Notes: generated by a model from the sequence alone, not told the origin. Positions 16,355-23,452 are shown, numbered from the stretch's first letter. The stretch is 64,000 nt of DNA from Methylotenera sp. G11 (GCF_000799735.1 NZ_JUHH01000001.1:2269387-2333386), one strand, 5' to 3'. A program made the numbers and translations.

Positions 16355-18915
16355 TTTGACCGGGCATTGTTGATGCATGCCTGCAGCGCCTCGGCTACAT
16401 GCTTTACTGCCGGTAATCTCACCAGGCCACTATGGCTGGTTGGGAAAGAATGTGTCGTTACCGAGCCTTTGAACCATCTCTGCCAGCCCAGCAGCTTGTG
16501 TACAGTGTGTTTTGTAGATTCTTCAGCGATAAAAAAATCAATATACTGTGTGGATTTGCGGGGCTGATACGCCATGTGCGCATATTTATGCGCTTTATGC
16601 ACATCCTGGATTTTAAACAGGCAGTTAAGCTTGAATGTCGTCAGGAAAGCTGAACGCAGCAGGTTGCGCATGCTGTGCGTTTTTCCGCGTAGCAGGCGTT
16701 TCAGGGCGTTAAGCCAGCGATGGCTCTGGTATATCCACGGGCAATAAGTATCCAGCAGAACCAGGGCAGCGACATGATCGCCTGATTGATTCAGTTGCTG
16801 TGCCATTTCGTAGGCAACCACGCCGCCACTGGAGTAACCTGTGATCAAATATGGCCCTTCGGGTTGTATCTGGCGCATGGCCTGGATGCAGTTGGCTGCA
16901 ATGTGTTTAATGCTGCAATCGGGGGTGTGGCTGCCAAAAACACCGCGCGCCTGCAGGCCGTACACTGCCTGGTCTGGAGCCAGGTGGCGTGCCAGCAGGT
17001 AATAGTCGAGCAGGTGCCCGCCTTTGGTATGCACAGCAAACAGCGGTTGGCGGGAACCTTCCTTAATCAGTACCAGCTCCGGGTTGGCGCCAAACCGGTA
17101 CTGGTCGCGCAATGCGCTGGCGATAGAGGCTATGGTGCCGCCGTGAAACCATAGAAAATCCAGGGGTAGCTTCTTCTGAAATACTTTTTCAATCTGATCT
17201 ATCATCTGTGCGGCGAGCAGCGAATGTCCGCCAAGGTCGAAAAAATTGTCATGGATGCTGGTTGGCGCAACCTTAAGCAGGCTTTCCCAGATGGCAGCCA
17301 GATGGCGCTCGTAGGTATCAAAAGATTCCTGCCGCCCGGCAGTGGCTGTCTGTAACGGCAGAGGTCGCGGTAGTGCCATACGGTCTATTTTGCCGCTGGC
17401 AGTTAATGGCAGTTCAGGCAGCAATGTAAAATGACGGGGCAGCATGTATTCAGGCAATGATTGTTTGAGTGCCAATCTTATATCGCCAGGCTTGAGGCTG
17501 GGGTTGCGTGTCACCATGTATGCCGCCAGAAATTTATCATCGGCTGCATCTTCACATGCAATGACAGCGGCATGCTGAATATCCGGCAGTGCCAGGAGTA
17601 CAGCCTCTATCTCTCCCAGTTCAATCCTGAATCCCCTGATTTTTACCTGGCTATCTGAGCGGCCTAATACCTGCAAATAGCCATCAGGCAGCCAGCGCCC
17701 TCTGTCTCCGCTTTTGAATAAACGCTGTTCGGGTGTCTGTGCAAACGGGTGTGGCACGAACTTTTGAGCAGTCAGGCCGGGGGCATTGAAGTATCCTCTT
17801 GCCATCAGCCCGCCAAGGTAGACCTCGCCCTCTCTGCCGATTGGTACGGGCTGCATGGCCTCATCCAGTACGTAGACCTCCATCATGGCGGCGGGGCGTC
17901 CTGTGGCATGAATCCCATGTTGAGTATCCCGGCTTAATTTCATGGTGGCGGCGCCGGGAACCTCGGTGCAGCCATAGATAATATGCAGTTCGGCATTCAG
18001 GTGTGAAAGAAAATCCTGTTTCAGTTGCAGCGGGATATCCTCACCTGAGCAGGTCACCGATTTAAGGGAATGGCAGAGTGCTATATTGTCTGAATCCAGC
18101 AGGGCGCGCAGTGCGGTTGGCGTTGAGACTAAATGGGTAATGCGGTGCCGATTGATATAGCTGGCTAGTTCCCGGAAATTTTTTTCCAGTCCGCGCGGTG
18201 CAATGAACAGCTGTTGCCCGCTGACCAGCGGGCGCAGCATCTCTGCCCTGGTAAAGGTCGTGCCGGAGTCGGTTTTAAGCATATGCCGCTCAGTGCCGCT
18301 ATCAGCTACATGCTGCTCGCAGTAAGCACCATACGGAAACATGACGGCTTTCGGCTTGCCGGATGAGCCTGATGTGAAAAAGATGCAGGCCAGGTTCTGC
18401 GAGCTGACCTCGGCTGCCGGCAAACTGATCTCCTGATGTTCTTCAGCGTGTTCAGACGCATCCATCATGATCAGGAGTGTGTGCGCATCTTCCAGTTTTT
18501 CGTGATCAAGTCTTGCATGATATTGGTGTGTTGTAAGAATCACGCGCGGACTGATCTCCGCAAGCATCGCTTCCAGCCGCCTGGCCGGGGCGGATGGCTC
18601 AATGAAGGCACATGCCCCGCCGGCTTTATGGATGGCGATAGTGCCGATCACCAGCTCCGGGCAGCGTTCCATATATAAAGCAACAACAGTTTCAGGCCCC
18701 ACGTCCATAGCGCTGAGCATTTTGCCGAAGTGATTTGCGCGTGCGTTCAGTTGAGCATAGGTAAGCTGACCGCCATCATGGGAAACGGCAATCGCGTCGG
18801 GTGTTTTCCTGACGTGAGCTTCAAACCGGCGGTGCGGCAGATTGGGTATTAGCGGCAGTACCGGGCCGCGGCCGAACTCAATGGTCATATGATTGTTATG
18901 TATGTCATCAGACAT
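16351..18915 (-). CDS. Stand-alone NRPS-like enzyme: adenylation, carrier, thioesterase (A-T-TE)
   Basis: An 854-residue single-module enzyme without a condensation domain. The adenylation domain (about 28-515) has core motifs A3 FFTSGSSGKPKAV, A5 IYGCTE, A7 KSGDRGRW, A8 GRSDSQVKIRGFRIE and A10 with the catalytic Lys at 509. The carrier domain (about 535-605) has DNFFDLGGHSLL with the pantetheine serine at 565. The thioesterase (about 615-850) has GYSSGG (Ser 695), Asp 722 and His 828. The position matching Asp235 of the Phe-activating PheA domain, which binds the amino group of amino acids, reads Thr (about residue 220), so the substrate may not be an alpha-amino acid. It is coupled to a phosphopantetheinyl transferase. 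The product is unknown. Confidence 0.88.
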   Translation of the reverse strand: MSDDIHNNHMTIEFGRGPVLPLIPNLPHRRFEAHVRKTPDAIAVSHDGGQLTYAQLNARANHFGKMLSAMDVGPETVVALYMERCPELVIGTIAIHKAGGACAFIEPSAPARRLEAMLAEISPRVILTTHQYHARLDHEKLEDAHTLLIMMDASEHAEEHQEISLPAAEVSSQNLACIFFTSGSSGKPKAVMFPYGAYCEQHVADSGTERHMLKTDSGTTFTRAEMLRPLVSGQQLFIAPRGLEKNFRELASYINRHRITHLVSTPTALRALLDSDNIALCHSLKSVTCSGEDIPLQLKQDFLSHLNAELHIIYGCTEVPGAATMKLSRDTQHGIHATGRPAAMMEVYVLDEAMQPVPIGREGEVYLGGLMARGYFNAPGLTAQKFVPHPFAQTPEQRLFKSGDRGRWLPDGYLQVLGRSDSQVKIRGFRIELGEIEAVLLALPDIQHAAVIACEDAADDKFLAAYMVTRNPSLKPGDIRLALKQSLPEYMLPRHFTLLPELPLTASGKIDRMALPRPLPLQTATAGRQESFDTYERHLAAIWESLLKVAPTSIHDNFFDLGGHSLLAAQMIDQIEKVFQKKLPLDFLWFHGGTIASIASALRDQYRFGANPELVLIKEGSRQPLFAVHTKGGHLLDYYLLARHLAPDQAVYGLQARGVFGSHTPDCSIKHIAANCIQAMRQIQPEGPYLITGYSSGGVVAYEMAQQLNQSGDHVAALVLLDTYCPWIYQSHRWLNALKRLLRGKTHSMRNLLRSAFLTTFKLNCLFKIQDVHKAHKYAHMAYQPRKSTQYIDFFIAEESTKHTVHKLLGWQRWFKGSVTTHSFPTSHSGLVRLPAVKHVAEALQACINNARSK

Positions 18916-19172
18916 TTGTTATATGGTAAAAACTGTGTAATGTTCAGTATGAAAACATCCGGCTTTCATACTTCGATCCGGTTCGGGCTAAAGTCGTGCA
19001 GCCAGCCATGGCACAGTGATCAGAGCATTATAGTTGCTAGGCGCGGAATACCCAATATTCCATGGCTGATGAATGATTGTGAATCAGGCTGGTTCAGGGT
19101 TAAATATTCATATTGCACATTCTGCCAAAAGCGTTAAATTAGTGTTTTAAATAAAAGTATCGGGTCATTCAG

Positions 19173-19601
19173 ATGAAAACATACAAGTTATTGCTGGCAG
19201 TGTGCATGGCTTTCTTTTCACTCGCCGCTACCGCACAGGATGCATTCAGGCTTTCCGTCAATTTAGAGCAGGTTAAGAATAACAAAGGCAATATTTTTGT
19301 TGAGCTGTATTCAGACCCCGCAACATTCCGCAAAAGCGCCAAAGCATTTAAAATCATTAAAACGCAGGCGGTAGAAGGCGCGTCGAACGTCACTTTTGAA
19401 AACCTTGCTGCCGGCACTTATGCCGTGCTGACTTACCATGATGAAGATGGCAACAATGAAATGAACAAGCGTTTCGGCATGATTCCAACCGAGGGGTATG
19501 GTTTATCGAACAATCCTAAAGTCATGGGGCCGCCATCATTCAAGGATAGCCAGTTTGAAGTCAGGCAAGATACTGAAATCAGTATTCATTTTAATTATTG
19601 A
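19173..19601 (+). CDS. DUF2141 domain-containing exported protein
   Basis: A 142-residue protein with a signal peptide (about 1-21, ending AATA) and a DUF2141 beta-sandwich domain. The diagnostic segments are YHDEDGNNEMN, FGMIPTEGYGLSNN and MGPPSFKDSQF, which match the family closely. The function of DUF2141 is not established; the proteins are secreted or periplasmic and are often found in aquatic Proteobacteria and Bacteroidetes. It lies 190 bases before pqqA on the same strand, but there is no evidence that they are functionally related. Confidence 0.85.
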   Translation: MKTYKLLLAVCMAFFSLAATAQDAFRLSVNLEQVKNNKGNIFVELYSDPATFRKSAKAFKIIKTQAVEGASNVTFENLAAGTYAVLTYHDEDGNNEMNKRFGMIPTEGYGLSNNPKVMGPPSFKDSQFEVRQDTEISIHFNY

Positions 19602-19791
19602 GATTTTCGTATCAAAAAGTCTGTGGAGCGACAGGTTGCAGACCGCTATCCAGACGGCATGGCACTTTCATGGTTTTGCTGACTTAGCATTCATGAACAG
19701 CAATAGGGTAGTTAATTACGTCTGGCGCATAATTCAATCACACAGACACGGCATACCGCCAGTTTGAAAAACAAAACCAAGGAGAATGATG

Positions 19792-19863
19792 ATGTGGACT
19801 AAACCAGCAGCGACTGAAATGCGTTTTGGCTTTGAAGTCACAATGTACGTAATGAACAAATAA
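19792..19863 (+). CDS. pqqA: PqqA, precursor peptide of pyrroloquinoline quinone
   Basis: A 23-residue ribosomal peptide beginning MWTKPAATEM. The start is the third of three consecutive in-frame ATGs (19786, 19789, 19792), chosen because AAGGAG is then seven bases away and because the family begins MWTKP. The segment FEVTMY contains Glu15 and Tyr19 at the spacing that PqqE/PqqD cross-link to build PQQ, the cofactor of methanol and glucose dehydrogenases. No pqqB, C, D, E or F lies within this window, so this is a free-standing copy. An intrinsic terminator follows after 30 bases, suggesting a short, highly expressed monocistronic message. Confidence 0.93.
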   Translation: MWTKPAATEMRFGFEVTMYVMNK

Positions 19864-19892
19864 TAAAGTTCATATTGCAATATATTGCATAT

Positions 19893-19915
19893 AAGGGAGC
19901 TGCGGCTCCCTTTGT
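19893..19915 (+). terminator. Intrinsic terminator after pqqA
   Basis: Stem AAGGGAGC/GCTCCCTT with a four-base loop and a T-rich tail, 30 bases downstream of pqqA. Confidence 0.85.
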
Positions 19916-20027
19916 CATTTGCATGACATGAAATTTGCCTATAGTCACAAACTGTCAGCAGCAATCATTGAAGTTACCACTTCATTTGTAACAAACGAGA
20001 GATCAAAAATTTCTTAAGGAGAATTAA

Positions 20028-20177
20028 ATGAGCACATACCAGAATTATGATGATAATCAGCGTAATACCACGCTATTTGGGTCAAACAAATTCATCCGTA
20101 TATTATTTACGGCAGTATTCGTGGCAGCAGTCTTTATCGTGCCGCCCCTCGCAACAGCACAGTTTTTCCTGACTTAG
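20028..20177 (+). CDS. Small membrane peptide, 49 aa
   Basis: A short open frame supported by a strong ribosome-binding site (AAGGAG, six bases before ATG). Residues 1-21 are polar (MSTYQNYDDNQRNTT...) and residues about 22-47 form one hydrophobic helix (IRILFTAVFVAAVFIV), ending QFFLT. It resembles a single-pass small membrane protein with its N-terminus in the cytoplasm. I do not recognise a family. It lies 112 bases after the pqqA terminator and therefore probably has its own promoter. The other reading is a chance frame, but the ribosome-binding site and helix argue for a gene. Confidence 0.6.
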   Translation: MSTYQNYDDNQRNTTLFGSNKFIRILFTAVFVAAVFIVPPLATAQFFLT

Positions 20178-20285
20178 ACTTGATGCCGCTTGGGTGAAAC
20201 TGATCCTGGGCGAGTTTAAAAGTGAGTGCCTGCCGCACAGCCTGAAAGTGAAGTCATTAAGAGGCTGGTTTTTGAGGTGTAAAAG

Positions 20286-20337
20286 ACAAAAGGCTTACAG
20301 TCGTTAAACTGTAAGCCTTTGTTTTGTATGGTGCGCC
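20286..20337. repeat. Boundary repeat, copy 1 (att-like, distal)
   Basis: A 52-base segment made of a terminator hairpin (GGCTTACAG/CTGTAAGCC, eight-base loop) followed by ATGGTGCGCC. The last eight bases are the reverse complement of the 3' end of tRNA-Arg. Copies 2 (21569-21620) and 3 (23068-23120) are nearly identical. Confidence 0.85.
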
Positions 20338-20440
20338 TAAAATGATGGATTTGGGCACTGGGTGGAATGTCTGATGATAGCTTGACTATTAAATTCAGGG
20401 GCGCATTGCCGATAGGTGGAGCGACCCCAACAACGATTGC

Positions 20441-21226
20441 TTAGCCTGCAACTGTGCGAACTTTCGCAAGCATGTCTTTGATTGATGAAACTAAAATTAA
20501 GTGCTCAGCGTCGACCCTATCCAATGTCTTGACGATGGTACTTACATCCTCAGCATCGGGGATTAAGGTGGTGTAGTTAGCTTTAAGCATTGATCCTAGA
20601 TCACCCTGTATTCGGTCAAGAGCATCAGCAATATCGTAACGGTTCTCGGTGATGAGTGATATATCAAGCATTTGTCTAGAAGTGCGGAGGGCGTTTGAAT
20701 AGACTTTCTTTTCACGCCACTTGGTGTGCTCAATCTCACGTATTTCAAGTTCTAGATTTGCTAGACCACGAGATAAGGTTCTTTCATTAGCTAAAATCTT
20801 CTTTTTTAGAGGCTCAGTCGCGGCTTGGGACTGCATAATAATCTGATCGGTTAGTGTTTTCTTTGAGTCGTCCACATGATCCTCAACCAATCGGCGGAGA
20901 TTTCGCAATTCGTCTTCAACTGCTGAGTGCAGTTCCTGTCGAAGTGCTGTCTTGTCTCGTTCATAGATTCTGAAGTTCGCAAACCAGCTGAACCCTACTA
21001 GTAAGGCTGCGATTGTCGCTAGCGTTCCCAGTGACCAATAGACGGTGGATAATAACTTATCTTGATAGGACTCGACTATCTGCAATTGGGCCTTTAGTTG
21101 CTTTACCTCGTCTTGTGCAGCGATTAAGTTTTGCTGAAGATGTTGACTCATTTCGGGTGCCGCACGGGCATACCAAGAGAACGTCACTCCAAATATGAAC
21201 AATGCTAGGTAAATATGTTTCTTCAT
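20441..21226 (-). CDS. Hypothetical membrane protein with coiled coil, 261 aa
   Basis: Not recognised. Residues 1-23 form a signal peptide or membrane segment (IYLALFIFGVTFSWYARA). A short heptad region (about 28-58) is followed by a clear transmembrane helix (about 64-84, VYWSLGTLATIAALLVGFSWF) and then a long charged helical part (about 90-200), probably coiled coil, with a more compact C-terminus (DVSTIVKTLDRVDAEHLIL). The topology suggests a membrane-anchored cytoplasmic helical protein. It is the only cargo of unit I beside tRNA-Arg. A defence or phage-related role is possible from location only; nothing in the sequence proves it. Confidence 0.65.
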   Translation of the reverse strand: MKKHIYLALFIFGVTFSWYARAAPEMSQHLQQNLIAAQDEVKQLKAQLQIVESYQDKLLSTVYWSLGTLATIAALLVGFSWFANFRIYERDKTALRQELHSAVEDELRNLRRLVEDHVDDSKKTLTDQIIMQSQAATEPLKKKILANERTLSRGLANLELEIREIEHTKWREKKVYSNALRTSRQMLDISLITENRYDIADALDRIQGDLGSMLKANYTTLIPDAEDVSTIVKTLDRVDAEHLILVSSIKDMLAKVRTVAG

Positions 21227-21426
21227 GTTGTCTTTCGATGGATTGTTATTAGTGGGGCTAAAAAGAAGTGGGTTAACGTAAAGTAGACTTTTATTCGACT
21301 GTGGCGTGACTCATCACTCCGTTCATGTAACACGGGGAGGGCTATAAATACATTAACGATAAATAATACTAGCATGATTGTTAGAATGAAGGCATGGCAG
21401 CGTTAGCGACGCACATCATTCACGCA

Positions 21427-21568
21427 AATAATAGGGGGCAGACCACAATTTATGAATAACTAATTTCACGGAGGTGTCATCCGCTTGCTTATAGCAGAAG
21501 GAATCAAGAAAGTTATTGCGATGGTAGCTAGCAGTGCTGGGTGAGGTGTGACTGTGCGATGTTATAAA
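21427..21568. repeat. Right-end block of unit I
   Basis: A block of about 142 bases beginning AATAATAGGGGGCAGACCAC that is repeated, with few changes, as the right end of unit II (22925-23067). Shorter partial copies are at 22721, 22800 and 22899. It runs directly into boundary repeat 2. Confidence 0.85.
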
Positions 21569-21620
21569 ACAAAAGGCTTACAGTCGTTAAACTGTAAGCC
21601 TTTGTTTTATATGGTGCGCC
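21569..21620. repeat. Boundary repeat, copy 2 (att-like, internal)
   Basis: The same 52-base terminator hairpin plus GGTGCGCC as copies 1 and 3, marking the junction of units I and II. It differs from copy 1 at only a few positions. Confidence 0.85.
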
Positions 21621-21698
21621 CAAGATAATGAAGATGGGCACTGGGTTGATATCATTAATATTGGCTGAATGATTTAATGCTTAGCATGTAAGTACAAG

Positions 21699-22526
21699 CT
21701 AGTTATCTTGCGAAGGTCTTCTAAACGGCACGACGTTATGTGTATTTTGGATTTCTGCAGAATTACTTGTTTGCATTTTTAATCTGCATTTGGGGAATTG
21801 TGAGCATCCCCAAAATTGTTTACCTGCATTTTCACCAGCTTTTGTAGTTCTTAATACCATCTTACTGCCACATTTTGGGCAGAGCCTAGGTGAAGCGGTG
21901 TTGAATCTTGCTTGCAAATTGTTTACATGCTCGCGATGCGTATTAAATGAAGGTGACAGTCGCTCAGTCTGAATAATTCTTAAAATGTTTTGAACCTCAG
22001 TCAGTGAAAGTATTGGTACTTTCTTTGATTTGATATAGCTAATAAAGGTGGCAGCAGTTCTTACATTCGGGGGCGGTCTTGTTTTGAAAGTGCTACCACC
22101 TACAAAAATAATAACGGAGTGAAATTTATCTGAAGAAATACTCAATGAGCTTTCTAGAGCTTTAAGGTGTTTGTAATTTTGGTGTAATGGATTTTGGAAT
22201 TTGTAGGTTTTTTTGTATAGCTTTTGAGTCCACATGCTTTGCTTTTCATCCCCGAATATCCAACCTGAATAGTTCTTGGTTTCAACTACAAAAACACCAT
22301 ATTCCGACACGAATATATGATCAATTTGGGTGGTGCCATCTGGAGTAGCTAAGGTGACATTATGCACAGCATGGTATGTGGACTTATCAAGGAAATACTT
22401 TGCAGAGTTTCGTATGTAAATTTCTCCGGCAAATCCCTTAAATGAAGGTGATTTTAGAATGGCTGAGATAATCATTAACGGAATAACCCACCAAATATGC
22501 TCTAACAATTGAGAGGTTAGGTCCAT
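21699..22526 (-). CDS. NERD-domain protein with C-terminal topoisomerase-type zinc finger
   Basis: A 275-residue protein. An N-terminal hydrophobic segment (about 9-24) may anchor it in the membrane. Residues about 32-150 are a nuclease-related (NERD) domain with the active-site-like pattern TQIDHIFVSEYGVFVVETKN, giving the Asp...Glu-x-Lys set of a restriction-endonuclease-like fold. Residues about 216-258 form a C4 zinc finger like those of topoisomerase I (CPKCG, WGCSQFPKC). NERD proteins are predicted nucleases of mostly unknown role. This is the only cargo of unit II. Its AT-rich sequence, unlike the flanking core genes, supports recent acquisition. A DNA-processing or defence role is inferred, not shown. 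Confidence 0.8.
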   Translation of the reverse strand: MDLTSQLLEHIWWVIPLMIISAILKSPSFKGFAGEIYIRNSAKYFLDKSTYHAVHNVTLATPDGTTQIDHIFVSEYGVFVVETKNYSGWIFGDEKQSMWTQKLYKKTYKFQNPLHQNYKHLKALESSLSISSDKFHSVIIFVGGSTFKTRPPPNVRTAATFISYIKSKKVPILSLTEVQNILRIIQTERLSPSFNTHREHVNNLQARFNTASPRLCPKCGSKMVLRTTKAGENAGKQFWGCSQFPKCRLKMQTSNSAEIQNTHNVVPFRRPSQDN

Positions 22527-22669
22527 AATTTCCCCTTTTCTTATAACACTCTAGCAGCCTAGATTGCTTTATTCGATATTAATCAAGGTTCTTATATTTT
22601 GAAATGAATTTCGGTTTTTGTCATTCTAGAAAAGTTTAGTGCCCATTTCTATTCCATACGTTGATAAAT

Positions 22670-22704
22670 AAAAGGGCTGATTTCATTATAGAATCAGCCC
22701 TTTT
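22670..22704. terminator. Strong symmetric hairpin, likely terminator
   Basis: A perfect 13-base stem (AAAAGGGCTGATT/AATCAGCCCTTTT) with a nine-base loop and flanking A/T runs. It lies upstream of the NERD gene and has no gene ending at it, so it may be a remnant of lost cargo or an insulator. Confidence 0.7.
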
Positions 22705-22720
22705 ATTATGTGGAGCAGTC

Positions 22721-23067
22721 AATAATAGGGGACAGACCACAATTTATGAATCACTAATTTACATTGGTGTTATCCACTTGCTTATAGCAGAAGTAAAATA
22801 ATAATAGGGGACAGACCACAATTTATGAATAACTAATTTACATTGGTGTTATCCGCTTGCTTATAGCAGAAGGAATCAAGAAAATTATTGCGATGGAAAT
22901 AATAGGGGACAGACCACAATTTAAAATAATAGGGGACAGACCACAATTTATGAATAACTAATTTACATTGGTGTTATCCGCTTGCTTATAGCAGAAGGAA
23001 TCAAGAAAATTATTGCGATGGTAGCTAGCTGTGCAGGGTGAGGTGTAGTTGATCGATGTTTGAAAAA
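22721..23067. repeat. Tandem copies and part copies of the unit right-end block
   Basis: Four direct repeats all beginning AATAATAGGGGACAGACCAC: 22721-22793 (first 73 bases), 22800-22896 (first 97), 22899-22922 (first 24) and 22925-23067 (full block leading into boundary repeat 3). Each copy is cut at a different right position but starts at the same base, so truncation is one-sided. From memory, GGGACAGACCAC-type motifs occur near REP-associated Y1 transposases; no such gene is present here. Confidence 0.85.
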
Positions 23068-23120
23068 ACAAAAGGCTCACAGTCGTTAAACTGTAAGCCT
23101 TTTGTTTTGTTTGGTGCGCC
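23068..23120. repeat. Boundary repeat, copy 3, at the tRNA-Arg 3' end
   Basis: The terminator hairpin of tRNA-Arg (stem GGCTCACAG/CTGTAAGCC, one wobble) followed by TGGTGCGCC, which is the 3' end of the tRNA itself. On the minus strand it is the functional terminator of the tRNA. Confidence 0.85.
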
Positions 23121-23188
23121 CGAAGAGATTCGAACTCCTGACCCCTTGGTTCGTAGCCAAGTACTCTATCCAGCTGAGCTACGGGCGC
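23112..23188 (-). tRNA. tRNA-Arg (anticodon ACG)
   Basis: A 77-base cloverleaf with acceptor stem GCGCCCG/CGGGCGC, D-arm AGCTCAGCTGGATAGAGT, anticodon loop CTACGAA giving ACG (read as ICG after deamination), T-arm GAGTTCGAATC and encoded CCA. Its 3' end is the junction of the two tandem units to its left. Confidence 0.97.
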
Positions 23189-23250
23189 GAAAGCGTGCAT
23201 TATACTTGAAGCTGGTTTTTTTTCCAGCAATATTTCACACTTTTTTAAAC

Positions 23251-23344
23251 TGGCGGAGAGCGAGGGATTCGAACCCTCGATACAGATTTAAGCCCGTATG
23301 CTTCCTTAGCAGGGAAGTGCCTTCGACCACTCGGCCAGCTCTCC
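23251..23344 (-). tRNA. tRNA-Ser (anticodon GCT)
   Basis: A 94-base class II tRNA with acceptor stem GGAGAGC/GCTCTCC, anticodon loop CTGCTAA giving GCT, a long variable arm (CATACGGGCTTAAATCTGTA), T-arm GGGTTCGAATCCC and encoded CCA. It lies 62 bases upstream of tRNA-Arg on the same strand and is probably co-transcribed with it. Confidence 0.97.
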
Positions 23345-23360
23345 GTTTTTAGCGATACTT

Positions 23361-23452
23361 ATCAGTTTACTGATTTAGTAACGCTTATCAGTTTTCCTGA
23401 TTCACAATACTTGCCAGTTAGCTGGCTTTGTAGTGTCGATCAGTTTCCTGAT
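23361..23452. repeat. Regular array of four short palindromes
   Basis: Four inverted repeats with centres about 26 bases apart: ATCAGTTTACTGAT (23361-23374), ATCAGTTTTCCTGAT (23387-23401), GCCAGTTAGCTGGC (23413-23426) and ATCAGTTTCCTGAT (23439-23452). They sit just upstream of tRNA-Ser and downstream of lysC. The even spacing suggests operators on one DNA face or a repeated hairpin array. Confidence 0.7.

Larger units (their letters stand above)
20338..21620. mobile_element. Integrase-less tRNA-Arg-associated unit I
   Basis: About 1.28 kb between boundary repeats 1 and 2. The left 28 bases match those of unit II at about 21 positions (shared TGGGCACTGGGT). The right ~140 bases (21427-21568) also match the right end of unit II. 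It carries a single gene, the coiled-coil membrane protein on the minus strand. The 472-base stretch 21227-21698 has no gene: it holds AT-rich sequence, this right-end block, boundary repeat 2 and the left end of unit II. No recombinase was found, so mobility would have to be supplied in trans; that is inference. Confidence 0.55.
21621..23120. mobile_element. Integrase-less tRNA-Arg-associated unit II
   Basis: About 1.5 kb between boundary repeats 2 and 3, next to the intact tRNA-Arg. Left and right ends match those of unit I, while the cargo is a different gene (NERD plus zinc finger). The 585-base stretch 22527-23111 has no gene: it holds AT-rich sequence, a strong hairpin at 22670-22704, four copies or part copies of the right-end block and boundary repeat 3. 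Shared ends with unrelated cargo argue for two related insertions rather than one duplication. No integrase or transposase is encoded. Confidence 0.55.

Noticed and set aside
19602..20440. Remaining pqq biosynthesis genes near pqqA
   Set aside because: Both strands were read and no PqqB, C, D or E signature was found.
22721..23067. CRISPR array
   Set aside because: The repeats are 24 to 143 bases, unequal and nearly abutting, without spacers of constant length, and no cas gene is present.
20178..23120. Prophage or complete integrative element
   Set aside because: Only two genes are present, with no integrase, replication, structural or conjugation genes.
23361..23452. Minimal CRISPR or integron attC array
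   Set aside because: Repeat cores are only 12-15 bases, they differ from each other, and there is no integrase or cas gene; a palindrome array is the safer description.
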